Origin: Leptobrachium leishanense
Taxonomy: Eukaryota; Chordata; Amphibia; Anura; Megophryidae
Direction: 5' to 3'
Assembly (NCBI GenBank): GCA_009667805.1
Contig: CM019063.1
Coordinates: forward strand, 406,912,959 to 406,976,958
DNA: 64,000 bases
A program made the position numbers and the translations under genes. Under the pieces are notes generated by a model. That model saw nothing but the letters and a program-made list of their open reading frames with translations, was not told the origin of the DNA and did not search any database. This document shows, one piece after another, positions 1 through 12,703 of the stretch. Numbering within the stretch: the first letter of the stretch is position 1; the number at the start of each line of letters is the position of its first letter.

Positions 1-470
1 GCTCCCCACTACCTGTCCTCACTAATCACCAAATACACCCCAGCCTGCTCCCTAAGGTCAAACAGTGACCTGCGCCTAGCTTTTCCCCGCATCACCTCTT
101 CCCATGATAGACTGCAGGATTTCTCACGCGCAGCCCCCACTCTCTGGAACGCTCTCCCTCGTACTGTCAGACTTTCCCCTAACTTCTCTTCCTTCAAACG
201 CTCCCTTAAAACATTCCTATTTAGGGAAGTCTACCACCCAACTCACTGACGCAATCATCAATCACTCTAACCTTACAGTCCTCTCCTCCTGTTTCCAACC
301 CCAACCCTCCCAGATTGTGAGTTCCTACGGGAATAGGGCCCTCATCTCCTCCTGTACTGTTTGTCAAATGTTGTTCAATGTATTGTAACCCTGTCTATAC
401 TGTGCTTATTGTACAGCGCTGCGGAATATGCTGGTGCTTTATAAATAAAGAATAATAATAATAATAATAT
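1..470 (+). mobile_element. 3' end of a non-LTR retrotransposon (CR1/L2-like), 5' truncated by the window edge
   Basis: Frame 1 is open from base 1 to a TGA at 247-249. It reads like the C-terminal end of CR1/L2-type reverse transcriptases: residues SLRSNSDLRLAFPR, then FSRAAPTLWNALP, then SSFKRSLKTFLF. This LWNxLP...F(K)xxLKTxLF pattern is typical of that tail. The 3' UTR follows, with the segment GTACAGCGCTGCGGAATATG and an (AAT/ATA)n tail at about 441-470, as expected for target-primed insertion. The start lies outside the window, so the element's full length is unknown. Family assignment is from recall of the motif, not a search. Confidence 0.7.
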
Positions 471-967
471 CCTCACTTCCACTCACTGTCAAAGTTTAAA
501 TGTCAGTTTAAGTAAACTCCAAAGTGCAGGTTGATTGGGATTAATGATATTTGAAGTTCATAGCAGGAGCAGGATATTTACTGCCTTCCTTAAGAATTTA
601 CAGTTAAGAGGAATAGGAGTTAAGGTTTATACATTTAATCTTAGATTATTGTTCTGAAAGTTAAAACTAACGATACAGTGAATTAGGTCAAAACAATAAG
701 ACTCAAATCCAGTCATAACATAATATTATTTTTTCATATCAATACATTTGGGTAAGGCTGTGGTACCTTTATTAGGAATTTTATACATTAACTTTAGTTT
801 CGAACAGTATTCAGCCATAACAGACACTTATAAAAATAACCAAACTGACAACCAGATAGTAATTCAATTTCCGACTTCCTCATTGATTTAAATTAAAAGG
901 GATGATTTACCGCAAACATTTCCCACAACAAAATAAAGAAATACAAGTAATTGAATACAAATACATC
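471..967. other. AT-rich intergenic sequence, nothing recognised
   Basis: No ORF of note, no inverted repeat and no known repeat motif is visible. It ends at the TTAA target site of the next element. Confidence 0.5.
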
Positions 968-971
968 TTAA

Positions 972-2192
972 CCCCTTCAGTGCCATGATTGTGTATACAC
1001 AATCAGCAGTAGTAGACACAGGAGTCCGAGACCATGTTAACACGACCTGGAGCTGTGCTGTATCATCACAAATGAAATTTGTTTTTTCTTTCTACAAAAC
1101 AAATTTTATTTTCTTGCGGGCTCCAGAAGGTGCCGAAGAAGGTGCACAACAGGTTCGAGCACAATGTGCGGTTAACAAATTGACGGGAAGCAGATATACA
1201 GGGGTTCAACTAATAAAGGTTTATTTACACAAGGGATAACAGGAGCAAACCAAAAGGGAACACTGAATAATAATAAAGTATAGGAGGGGGCTGGGCGAGT
1301 CAGGAATGGGACTGAATAGATATGTAGAATAAACAGGACAGAATGCACCAGGCAGACAGGGCAAGAGCTGAGCTGAATAGAGGATACACTGAACACTGGA
1401 AAAAAAGACAAAGGGGCAGGACAGAAAAAGGGCAGACTATAAGCAGAAATCAGGAGACAGAGAAACTAAAGAACACAAGGAGACTTACTGAAAATAGGAC
1501 AGAACAAGGAGAGTGCTGAGGACCATGAGACACAGAGGGTAGAGTTTCAGGCACAATATGAGCATCTAGGATGGGTCTCCAGAAAGGGGCAATCCAATAG
1601 AGTGGTCAAAGTCCTTCACATATGTCGGGGCAGGCAGCTGGCAGAAGAGTAGTCAATGTCCTTTGCAGAAGTCAAATAACCTGAAAGCACAGGAACACAA
1701 ATGGAGGGTAGCAATGCAAGGTCAACGTGGGAATCCAGGAGCATGAATGAAAGGTAGCAATGGAAGGTCAGAGTGTGAATCCAGGAACATGAATGGAGAG
1801 TAGCAATGGAATATCACTGTGGGAGTCCAGGAACACGAATGGAGGGTAACAATGGAATATTTTCAGACAGACTAGATGTGCACTGCATGGAGGTCGGACA
1901 CAATGAAGGACTTCAATTCAGAAGCACTGACAATAGGGTGGAGTGCACTTAAAAAGGAAATCCAGGCCAAGCCCACACCTGAGGTTTGCAAGAGGACCAG
2001 AGAAATCTGGGGTGGACTGCATGGAACCTGGACATATAATATGACACAGGTAAAATCCGGTCTGGAACCATACGTACATGGAGAAGGTAGGACAGAGTCT
2101 TATGGAGCTACTCCAAATATGGCCTTCTTACGGCGCCGACGGTGAGGGCCATGACAGTTGCTGTTTAGCAAAACCACTTGGTGGTGAAGGAG
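972..2192. mobile_element. piggyBac-like non-autonomous element with TTAA target duplication
   Basis: TTAA at 968-971 and 2193-2196 flanks the segment. The inner termini are inverted and similar: CCCCTTCAGTGCCA on the left, and on the right the reverse complement begins CTCCTTCACCACCA. TTAA duplication with C-rich ends is the piggyBac signature. The interior is non-coding and contains a 46-bp tandem repeat (1692-1875). No transposase is present. Superfamily is inferred from the termini only. Confidence 0.5.
1692..1875. repeat. 46-bp tandem repeat, about four copies
   Basis: The motif GGAACAYGAATGGAGGGTAG recurs with starts at 1692, 1738, 1784 and 1830, an exact 46-bp period with point differences between copies. 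It lies inside the piggyBac-like element. Confidence 0.75.
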
Positions 2193-2196
2193 TTAA

Positions 2197-3867
2197 ACAG
2201 GGTGGAAAGGAGGGATCTGCTAAACACTAAACCCCTATTTCTTATCTAATTTTCTTGCAGCATCAATTGAGCTGCTTATTAACTTCTATTTAAACAATTT
2301 TTGATGGGCACAAACTGCAAGTTCACCTGCCATTAATAAACAGTTGCTTGCCACGCCAGTCAATCAGATTGTGCTGTACTCGCTCTGACCTCAAGCAGGG
2401 AATGTGCTAAAATGAAGTGCCACCCACTCTTCCTGCAAAATCACACAAAGCACTCCAGCACTTAGTGCAGGTAAATGCAGCCCAAACTAGGAATTGACCA
2501 GATACAATTTATACATATTTTTAAGACAAACTGATCATTTTTGAAAACATTAGTATGAAGGGACAGACTTATTAAGACATGATATACTGCATTTCGAAAA
2601 AATAGCATTACACCAAGAACAATCACTCGAGAACTGATCATTCATCTACTAACCTGTAGTCTGTTTGAGGTGTTCCAGGTGTGAGTTTCCTAACCCTCCC
2701 AGGACATTTCAGAACACCATGAGTCATGTAAGAGCAGAGAGTAACTAAACACATTTGCCGAAGATGTATGTCTTTAAACATTTATCAACAAATCATGCAA
2801 AGGTTTTATAGATACAGTTAAAATAAAATCAGGAAAGGATTGGTTCATTGACAGATATACATAAAACAGTACACACATTACACGTGTCATTCTTAAACTT
2901 GTCAAATTTTAAAGCGCTTAATGATGGATGTACCATCTGTTAAAAAAACAAAAATATATTAAAAATATTCCTGCTGCGTCTTATGTTTCCATACTCCAAA
3001 AGAAGATCCTTGAAGTGAATGAACTCACTAAGCCAATCCCCATTTTATAAGGAGCAGCAGTAACAGTTTTCAACTATTTATTTCGAAGTTATAATTTTTT
3101 TTAGATTATGAAACATTTTATTATTATAGCACACTCTTGTGTATTAATAAAAATAATGTGCAGAGTTTATTGGAAAGGCAAGGTTGTGTATTTTCTACCC
3201 GATTTTCCAGTCCTTCACTTTGGAACTATAACTCACAACGCTCACGATAAGCTGTGAAAAATTTTAGGCTATATTCCACAATTGTTTTCATGCTAACATC
3301 TCAATAACTAGACATTAGTGGTGCTGGCACAAGATAACGTCTGGTCGCGAATTGACAAAGTTTAACAACTCCTGAAAGCTGGTGTTAATTCCAAACTTGG
3401 ATAACCTGGCAAAGTGCTGGATCCTGAGTCCACAAAAAAGAATGCAGCAGAGCCCATGTACTAAGTATCATAATGAATGAGGGAATTCCACGGGCAACTC
3501 GTATCAAAAGAACAGTTAGCTTTGGAAGGTGTGACTGATGCGGAGTGTGGTCTGTGATAGAGTCTCAACCATGACCAGATCTGCAGGTTGTATCAAGAAC
3601 TACAGAATGGTCCGGACTTCAGACTTGGCTCACACATATCTGTACCAGGTATGACATAGATGCAGTGCTGCCTGAAGTTCCTGGCCACTGGAATGTTCCA
3701 GCATCCCATATCCGAGATAGCCAGTGGTAACCAGAGCACCTTTTCCTAGAAGCTGCACAGCTTCCTCACATAACTTGCCGACTCTGAGGGATGGCGCAAT
3801 GTTAAAAAGGTGTTTTGTGTTCTATGGCAATCAATTGCACCCACAAAGAGATCCTTGCTCCAGACTA
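2197..3867. other. AT-rich sequence without recognised genes
   Basis: Only short ORFs without family resemblance occur. No convincing terminal repeats were found. Confidence 0.4.
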
Positions 3868-4950
3868 CTCCCAGAGGTGTCTGACATCTTGGATGTCAGC
3901 AAAGCCTCCGGGGCCTCCCCCCGCCCACTGACTTCATTGCGCATGGGCGTGATGATGTCAGTTAGGGAATTAACCCCTAGCTGCCTATGGAAATCCCTAT
4001 GGTCGAGACCCACATGTCCCTGGATCGGCAGGAGCTAGAGGGTTATGTTTGGTATAATTGGAAAGGCCAGAGCATGGCCTTTCCAATAATATCAAACATG
4101 ACCAGGTTCATTGTAACACAAAGAGTTTAAAACATTTTTAAAATAAAAATATATAAAAAATATATTTTTTTTTATTTATTAAATGCAGCACTATTGTTCA
4201 CTTTTCAATTATAATGTGAACAATGATGCTGCACTAACAAAAAATTTAGTTTTTTCACTCTTGGCTAAACTCACGTATTCCCATTTCTATTATTTTTTAC
4301 AGAATAAATTTTTATTATTGTCATCAAAAATACATACATACCAATACAAAAGGCACATCGATTGTGCAATTGCCACATGCAATACGATAGCAATTTACAG
4401 TATGCAAATATAAATCGCAGTAATATTCTTTAGACGAGAGGGAAGAGGGCAGAAGAAAAAATAAAGGGGGGCAAATACTAAAATGAAAACAGCAACAATC
4501 TCAGGTCAGTCAACAGCATTGAGTGCCACATACAGTGGAAGAGCAAGATCAAGCAGCATTATACAGTGAATCGGGAGAAACATAAGCACTCATCAGCAGG
4601 AATGCTCTAGGGAGGGCCAACAAGGGCCCCATTTCTATATTTTTTTTAACAAGCGTACCCTATAGAATATATAACCGTAAAGGCTCTGATGATAAGATGT
4701 GAAAATTATTTACATGCTTTAGAAGATTGAACTTTTAATGGAAATTCTATTTTTTACAGTTTTCGTTATAGCATTGTGGCAGGACAAGACGGATACATAT
4801 AATAATGATATACTATGAATCTGCCGTAAAAAAGGATATATAATTTGTCGCACAATAAAACATGACTTCAAATCGATTTTAAACATGATAAGCAAAAACC
4901 GTAAAAATGAGTTCAGCACACGGAGGTGAAATGGCTCAGCAGTGAAGGGG
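3868..4950. mobile_element. truncated piggyBac-like element copy (same family as 36220-37377)
   Basis: The segment shares blocks in the same order with 36600-37377: GACATCTTGGATGTCAGC, then TTAACCCCTAGCTGCC, then CAGAGCATGGCCTTTCCAA, then TGCAGCA(A/C)TATTGTTC, and finally GCTCAGCAGTGAAGGGG followed by TTAA at 4951-4954. The left terminus seen in the other copy is missing. Non-coding. Confidence 0.5.
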
Positions 4951-5329
4951 TTAATGAATCTGCTAGGTTTACAACAGCTCTGGTTAAGTTTACTCAAGAA
5001 TCTACCCACTTTTGGGTGCCCTTTTCCTTTAGGATGCATAGCAGTGACCTTACTTAACAATTGAGCGGTAAAACATATTACTACTCGACAGATGACAGAA
5101 GAACAAGAGTTAACATTAGTGTGAGGCTCATCAATAACTACTGAGCCTCACACAGTCATTAACAATTTTCTTGGAATGTTGGCCAAAAATAAGGACACTT
5201 CCAACTTAATGAATGTTGCTGGAGGTATGACCAAAGGCTAGATTATTCGGAGACTTTTTAGATACCGTCATTATCTGTTGTCGAGTACCCGTTTATGAAA
5301 ATTAAAGCAATTGGTTGAAGACCAAAGTA

Positions 5330-5958
5330 CAGGGTGTCCATAAAGTCTCTTTACAATTTAAAAAATGTATTACAAAGGCAAATGAAAAGACAGATAAGTG
5401 AAATTTATTACATAATGAGACGCATATAGTTAAGGTTTTGTGCCTCATTTAATACACTTCTATATGGGCCCCATTAGTTGCACGAAGCACATCAAGACGG
5501 TACTCGATTTCTTGCCATGTTAGATGTAGCATACCCTCATCAATGGTGGCAATGGCCTCAGTGATCCTCTGCTTTAGATTAGTGATCTCCTGTACCTTTG
5601 TTCGATACATGATATATTTAACATAACCCATAGAAAAAAGTCGAGGGGAGTGATATCTGGTGAACGAGGTGGCCATGGAATTGGGGCAGCCCTTCCAATC
5701 CACGGTCTGCAAATGTTTCCTTTAGTAACCCACGAACATGTAGTCCCCAATGTGGTGCGAGATAGTCCAATTTCTAGTCCAGATTAAAGTGTGGTGTGGG
5801 GTCATGTGCAATAGAATCATTGGTCCATTTTTCTTCGGCGAGACATCTATTACTGCAAATGTTTACCTTGACCTTTTGCGTGAATACGTGGCACCCCAAC
5901 TACATGACTTTCAACCATCATTTTCCAGCAATATGGTGCAACACCACATTGGGGACTA
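5330..5958. pseudogene. mariner/Tc-like transposase fragment with its 3' half inverted
   Basis: A terminus CAGGGTGTCCATAAAGTCTC begins at 5330 after TA, the mariner-type target site. On the minus strand, 5792 down to 5449 encodes the C-terminal transposase part, including HHIGDY, YVKYIMYRTKV and the C-terminal EYRLDVLRATNGAHIEVY. This block is characteristic of an IS630/Tc1/mariner-type family. On the plus strand, about 5780-5958 encodes the middle part (WCGVMCNRIIGPFFFGET, then YLDLLREYVAPQL, ending again in HHIGDY). The two halves therefore face opposite directions and overlap at the same protein position, so this is a rearranged pseudogene. The frame also carries stops, and the opposite end of the element is not found. 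Confidence 0.6.
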
Positions 5959-6140
5959 TTTCCCTCTGCCGTCGTACTCGTTTTCCTCCGGTAGTCCCTC
6001 GATTCTTCTCTCAGCACACAGCGCTGAACCAATGTCAGTTCTTAATTTCTCCCAATAAAGCAGATGACACTGGTCATATTGGGTTTAGCAGACCCACTGG
6101 CCATTTCAGCTGGCCTCCTTTTATTTGGTACAGAATCAGA

Positions 6141-6905
6141 TAACTACATCTAACAACCCAGCCAAACCAGACATCCCAGCACTGCAGTTCAACCTGGTCC
6201 CTATTAGGTTCACCATGCACAGTTACTGTGGTCATACAGTGCAAGGATCCTTGTTTGGGGGCATTTCAGATGAGCAGCGGCAATCCGGGGGTACTCTTTG
6301 ATAGCTCGGGTCCCTATGGTGTCACAGTCAAAAAAGCGTCCAGATCTGCACGCGGGGTCCAGAGTGGCAGCGTGTGGAAGTTGCCCTGGGTGATGCTGCA
6401 TGGCCACCGCTGTGTGAGCCCCTGGGGTCAAGAAAGGCTCAGAAACTCGGGTTCCCAATGGAGCTCCCTCTTGAAAATTCACCCCAACTGCAGCTCCCAT
6501 GAGGGGAACCCTAACCCCAAAAGAGCGCCCGGCTGGGGCAAATAATTTCGGGGGTGCCGGTGGTTAAAGTTTCTGCAGATGTTTCCATTAAAATGAATGC
6601 TGTGCGGTCCTTGAATAGGATTGGTTGGCACATCTGGATAGTGATTGGCTGGAGTTTCAAACCAGGCTCTCGGACTTCGGGGAACATGAGGGACAGACTT
6701 AAGGACATTTGGATTATGTTCTGATGGGGGAGAAAAGTCACAAAAACACCACTTTTAACCGTAAAACAAAACAGACCAATAGCTTAAATGAGGGTAATAG
6801 TGGAGGACCAAGGTTTTAGTACAGTCCACAGTCTCTTGAGCATGGGGTTCCATGACACCCCAATTTAGCGTCAAGATCAGACTATTGATACCAGACATTA
6901 GACTC
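6141..6905. repeat. 765-bp direct repeat, copy 1
   Basis: The block starting TAACTACATCTAACAACCCA and ending CCAGACATTAGACTC recurs at 8571-9335 in the same orientation. Reading both copies side by side I see three substitutions (near 6214, 6379 and 6531). ORFs in it are duplicated shadows without family resemblance. It could be a terminal repeat of a retroelement or one arm of a tandem duplication. Confidence 0.85.
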
Positions 6906-7488
6906 CAATAAATTTATTATTTTATATCTTGCATTCGCCACTTTTTCTCCTTTTCCCTATTCTTGGATATCTGGACCAACTGCTGCTACACCAAAGGGGT
7001 CTGGGTCTCCACCTTAAGAGAGCCCAAGGTGATATCCCTGGAGCCTGGCATTGAGAGGCTCTACAATTGGTGAGTGTGATCAACTTTAAATCATTTCCTC
7101 ACATATACGCACAGAGTTACGCTATGGGAGTGCCGTCTCCCGATTCTCTCTGCTTTACCTAGTAACCATCACAGACGAAAGGAGGGACGTGCCACTCTAT
7201 ATTTGGCCGCAATCTATTTTCCTTGAGCCTGGATTTTCCTTAGGCTCCTACAAATGTGAGTGGTACATACATTGGCTTTACTGAATTGTTCCACTCCAGT
7301 ACGACCATCTGCACTATTATCGCCTTTTATGTTTTACTTCTCTCTGAGGGATATCTTCAAAGAGAAGATCTGATACCCACATCACAGAGAAGATTGATAC
7401 ACTTGTCTTCAATCAACAACACTTCCCTGAGTATTGAACTGCTGCACTTTTTGAGCACCTATTTGCACAAATAGACTTTATTGACTAA

Positions 7489-8386
7489 CAGGGTTATCCA
7501 AAGAGATTCGAATTGCTTGAGAAAGGTAACCGAACGCTGAAAATCAGGGTACGGTTACCTTTCCTGGCCATTCGGCTATCCAGAGAGCAGGCAATTCGCC
7601 AAATCCTGTCGAATTGCCTGCACATACGGTGCCTGTTCGGTCCCTGTTCGAGGGCAGTGAAATCCCCATGAAAAAGCACTGCTTCGGCTATTCAGAGAAC
7701 ACAAACCAGCAGTGAAAGGTTCCCCTAATGCCCTGCCATTCGGTGGTTTAATTCGGCAAATTTATTCAGGAGAATCCCATAGACTTCAATGTTAAAAATA
7801 TTCCCGTTTTAATTCAATATCTAATAAACCGTTCATTATAAAATTCTGCAGCAAAAAGTCTCTTTATTCATTGATTTTTTAGGATACTTTAAGCATTTTT
7901 CAGATTTTTTTTTTTTTTAAAAAAGTCCGATTTTTTTTTTTTTTTTTTTTTCAGTTTGCTTCTTTTTTTTGTAACAGCTCTCTTTATTATCATTCCTGGA
8001 CCTCCTGTGAAAATTTCAGACATTTTCGCTCAGTAGTTTCTTTGCAAACAGCGTTTCTTTTTCCCAGATTCATACAAATGGTTTTTCTAATTTATTCACT
8101 GCCTCCTCTACGTCACAGCTGCTTCGGCTCTGTGTGATTCGGCTCCTGTTCGGCTCCTGTTCGGCTTTTTCGAAGGTTAATCCAGATGTTTTTGCTTGTT
8201 TTCAGCGTGCATTCGGTTAGTTTTCGTCAGGTTTTCGGCAGCTTTTCCCTGCAATTCGGGGACCCTGTGGTGCTTGCTGAATACACCGCAGGGTCACCGA
8301 AATGCAATCGGCAAAAGGAACCGAATTGAAGAGAACGAAAAGTCACCGAACGTGCGGTGACTTTTCGAATCTCTTTGGATAACCCT
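7489..8386. mobile_element. Harbinger-like MITE, family F1 (CAGGGTTATYC termini)
   Basis: Inverted ends are CAGGGTTATCCAAAGAGATT on the left and, reverse-complemented on the right, CAGGGTTATCCAAAGAGATT. Flanking trinucleotides are TAA and TAT, close to a 3-bp TWA target duplication. The interior is non-coding, with T-runs and a core (7783-7900) containing AATTCAATATCTAATAAACC. The same family occurs at 12704, 24730, 33142, 41665, 42713 and 58436. The 3-bp duplication supports PIF-Harbinger, but no coding copy is present to prove it. Confidence 0.7.
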
Positions 8387-8570
8387 GTATATTTTTTGCA
8401 CTTTTTGCCCTTTTCCTATGCACTTTTAACGATTCTATAATTGACATTTTAAGGACATCCTCATTCATATATCCTATTCATATTTTATTCAATATTAACC
8501 AGTTGTCTATTAATCAGCTGTTCACTGTTTTATGTACTGTTTTATGCGCCGTATGGTCCTTTTATCCCTT

Positions 8571-9335
8571 TAACTACATCTAACAACCCAGCCAAACCAG
8601 ACATCCCAGCACCGCAGTTCAACCTGGTCCCTATTAGGTTCACCATGCACAGTTACTGTGGTCATACAGTGCAAGGATCCTTGTTTGGGGGCATTTCAGA
8701 TGAGCAGCGGCAATCCGGGGGTACTCTTTGATAGCTCGGGTCCCTATGGTGTCACAGTCAAAAAAGCGTCCAGATCTGCACGCGGGGTCCAGAGTGGCAG
8801 CGTGTGGACGTTGCCCTGGGTGATGCTGCATGGCCACCGCTGTGTGAGCCCCTGGGGTCAAGAAAGGCTCAGAAACTCGGGTTCCCAATGGAGCTCCCTC
8901 TTGAAAATTCACCCCAACTGCAGCTCCCATGAGGGGAACCCTAACCCCAAAAGAGCGCCCTGCTGGGGCAAATAATTTCGGGGGTGCCGGTGGTTAAAGT
9001 TTCTGCAGATGTTTCCATTAAAATGAATGCTGTGCGGTCCTTGAATAGGATTGGTTGGCACATCTGGATAGTGATTGGCTGGAGTTTCAAACCAGGCTCT
9101 CGGACTTCGGGGAACATGAGGGACAGACTTAAGGACATTTGGATTATGTTCTGATGGGGGAGAAAAGTCACAAAAACACCACTTTTAACCGTAAAACAAA
9201 ACAGACCAATAGCTTAAATGAGGGTAATAGTGGAGGACCAAGGTTTTAGTACAGTCCACAGTCTCTTGAGCATGGGGTTCCATGACACCCCAATTTAGCG
9301 TCAAGATCAGACTATTGATACCAGACATTAGACTC
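8571..9335. repeat. 765-bp direct repeat, copy 2
   Basis: This is the second copy of 6141-6905, about 99.6% identical by eye. The 1665 bp between the copies contain the F1 MITE at 7489-8386. Confidence 0.85.
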
Positions 9336-12300
9336 ACTTATCCTAGTGCTAACAATTATATTTTGTGACACTACATTAGTACCAACTATAGAATAGTGCC
9401 CCTAGATGGAGGTTAGGTTACATTTTCAGTTCGGTTATTAAACAGACAAAGGTAAGCACACAAACTGGTACTGTAAAGACAAAGTCCTTGCACTAGCAGC
9501 ATTCTTATAAGCTGAAGTTATGTTGCCTAAAGCGTCTTAGATAGAACCTGCTCCTGTACAGATACTTATTTTTTAGGATGTATTTTTTATGGTGTTAAAT
9601 GAAATATTAATATACTACTCATCGAAGAATAAATTTATAAAAATATTTATCCTGTTGGAACGTACCTTGTATTACTGATACCAAGGGTACTTCAAGCTTT
9701 ACAGTTTTAGATCAGCATTGAATAAACGTATGTAAATCATTTATCTGCAAATATTTCCTATAAATAGTGTGTATTTTCTATTTTAGATGTATTGACATTA
9801 CTGATTGCTGATTGTAGCCTTTATTTTTTTGCTGTCTGTATGTGCTCTGCTGTGCTGACAGTATGCAAACCTCACACTGCACAGCTGCTCAAATAGACTT
9901 TCATGACAGCTGAAGAAGATATGTTAAAGTCTAATATTAGTATGTACATTTATAGGTCACTTTGTTGTAGGTCATAAAGTTATGGTTTTTTTTGAGGTTC
10001 AAGAGGATTCCGAAACTACTAGATATGAACATGTTCCTGACTGTGTAAACAATGAAACATTTTTATGATAAGAGACTTCAAAACCCCCAGACTGCTTTAA
10101 ACTACCTCTATCCTGACTCACAAACAACTATTTTAATTGCATGCCCTGCCTGGAGATGACCTGATGAAATGATAGTAAAAAGCTAGGTAAGGGTGAGAAA
10201 ATAATCTTTTCGCGAATCCTACATAGGCCTTCTTCTCAAAGGAATGTCTGGCAAGTAGCAGCATGGCATCCCTTCCTTCAGATGGCTGTTTTATCTTGTC
10301 TCTCCATTATTGCTGACAGATAATGCTATTACCATTCTTTTGTGGTGTGAAGTATCAGGAAATGCTATATAACATTAAACTTATGCACCAGGTGACATAC
10401 CGAGGGAAAACTGAACAGAAAGATAGTAAAGGATTTTCAGCCAAAAAAATTAGGTGAAAGGTTAAAAATATCCAAAATGAAAAATAATATAAAAACAGCA
10501 ATTTATAATCTAATATTTGTACTTCAGGTGTACACGTAAACTCTTAATGAATCTCAAATTCCTGTTACCCAAAAAAATGTAGAAGACTCTGATGAATTGT
10601 ACTACAGATTCTTAAACTCTTCAACAACTCTCAAATCGAGTCACTTCGTGAACCAAGATCATTTTTTCATTAAGCGATCCTTTTTGCTCACTTGCTACTG
10701 CTTAGTGAACTACGTGATACCCGATAAATGATTGGTGGTGTTGTAGACACTTTAATCGCTATAGGGCTGGATACGGAAACATTGTATAATTCTGATATAA
10801 TTGCAAGTATAATAATAATTTTTGCTGTTACCTACCCCTATATTTACTTGACAAACTAATTATCTTGGTTTGTAAAGTGGCTCGATTTGAGGCTCTTATA
10901 CGCCTACTAGCTGCCTATTCAAGGATTTAAATCAATAAATTTGTACTTCTATTTCTCAATATTATGAGGCGGTTTAGATCCACTTATATCAGTCTATTTA
11001 TGTTTTTATACTAATTGTGTGTTCTGTGGTCTTGACTGATAAAGATTTGAATATTTTAACAAAACTAGATTCAGCCGTTTGGCTGCACTCTCCTATCCTA
11101 CACAGGGCAAGTTCCCTGGGGTTGACGTCCCCACTACATGTCTGGTGTTCTCATTCCTGCAATTTTTTTGGGACCTTTTTGTTTCCAAAATTTTTTCTTT
11201 AACAACTCTTCTTCTTTTGTCACTTAATGAAAAAATTATTGACAGTAACGAAAAAGACCATTAACCTCACCCAACAGGGTTCCACTTCTACCAACAATAA
11301 ATCCAAATTAATGACATCTTCCAGTGTAATTATTTGTACCCAAGTCACACTTTTTTGTAGGCAATATAGGTAGCTAGAAGATGTCCTTATTAATGTAGCA
11401 GTGTTAATTCATCTTCTTATCTTTTCAAACCATGAACAACCATTTTCCATCTGATATCAAAAGTTATGTGCTTCAATATCTCACAATTTTCAACTTATTA
11501 TACTGTACATATAAAGGGATAGTGGGGTCACATAAAAGTCAGAGGTGGACTGGAGCAGTTGGACACATGGGCCCAGAATGTTATACATTGTGCTACCAGT
11601 CCTCTCTCACACAAATGTTCTTGATCCCAGGACATACGTGAAAACGAGAGAAATCTCAATGTATCCTTCCTGGTAAAATACTTTATAAATAAATTCTTCC
11701 AGCAGCTGTATTAGGCATGCAGACACTGCATTGACTTGGGACAGATTCAGTGACACGGACCTTGAAACTGGTTTCAATTAATTTCTGGGATTCAAGCTTT
11801 TTGAGGTTGAAACAAGGACTTGGGCCACAATTGTGTGTCCCCTGTCTCTGTCTTTCTCTCGTTGTTGCTCTCTAGGTGTTTGTCACTCTCTGCACGTGTG
11901 CCTCTGTGTGTCAGTCTCTTTGTGTTGCGCTCTCTCTCTTTGACCTTCTGTCTGAGTCTCTCTGAGTGTCTCTTCCTTACAGTCGGTGTCCCCCTGTCGG
12001 ACTTCAAATTTCTGTGTCTTTCTCTGTCTTAGTGTTTCTTTGAACAAATGCTGTGATGCTGAAATGTCGCTGGTATCCTGAAGTGTGTGCTCCAATAAAA
12101 GACATATTAAAAGGATCTGCTGGTACGGTTTTCTTTTCCTGGTCTTCAATTTTGGATGTGGCAAGTATCCAGATACTGTTGCACCGTGGAGGTAATCTGG
12201 CCCTTTTCTGTGAGTGCAGTCTGATATTTTTGTTTATGTAAGTAAATAGCATGGGGTTTGGTAGAAACAGGCACGGTGACCTTCCCTAATTTTTGACCAA

Positions 12301-12513
12301 GCCCTGGTCAGTCTCAGTCCACTTCTGATATAAACAATTCCTATTAACTCACAGTTTCTTATTAATATGAACAGTTGAAATGTATGGCATTACAAAATAA
12401 ATCTCTACTATTAAGAATGTATTTATATGGTGCCGAAGCTGATATGGGGTATAAAATCACCTTTGGAAGCATATAAGTCACACACATTTGTAGGTTTGTA
12501 TTACCTAAACATA
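9336..12513. other. AT-rich region, largely unrecognised
   Basis: No gene-like ORF. The ORFs around 11790-12250 arise from a CT/GA-rich low-complexity stretch (TCTCTGTCTTTCTCTC-like). A SINE tail lies at 11630-11700. Confidence 0.45.
11540..11700 (+). repeat. SINE 3' fragment
   Basis: The tail CAGGACATACGTGAAAACGAG is followed by AATCTCAATGTATCCTTCCT, TGGTAAAATACTTTATAAAT and AAAT. This tail recurs at 47890-47940 (complete SINE), 49770-49806 and, reversed, at 55645-55705. Confidence 0.6.
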
Positions 12514-12696
12514 CAGGGTTATTCAGAGAGTGGTAAAAAGCAGGAGAATGACTGGAGAAGTGAAAATTCTAGGTCAAAATAGCCAAACCAGAAAAATTCT
12601 CCCATTTATTTCACTTTCCAAAATCGACTATTTTGACTTAGAATTTTCCATTCTCCAGTCATTCTCCTGCTTTTCACCACTCTCTGAATAACCCTG
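12514..12696. mobile_element. short palindromic MITE, family F2
   Basis: CAGGGTTATTCAGAGAGTGG on the left matches the reverse complement of the right end, and the interior is itself inverted-repeat (GCAGGAGAATGACTGGAGAA versus its complement), so the whole element can fold into one hairpin. ATA flanks both sides (12511-12513 and 12697-12699), a 3-bp target duplication. It shares its ends with family F1. Confidence 0.75.
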
Positions 12697-12703
12697 ATAC
12701 TGT

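Noticed and set aside
6210..6741. Duplicate ORFs of 76-105 codons in the 765-bp repeats
   Set aside because: No family resemblance, several frames open at once; their duplication reflects only the DNA repeat.
6141..9335. Complete LTR retrotransposon
   Set aside because: No TG...CA ends, primer-binding site, polypurine tract, flanking duplication or gag/pol similarity seen. Kept only as direct repeats.
11792..12252. Overlapping ORFs rich in Ser/Leu or Arg/Glu
   Set aside because: They come from a TCTCTG-rich low-complexity stretch open in several frames.
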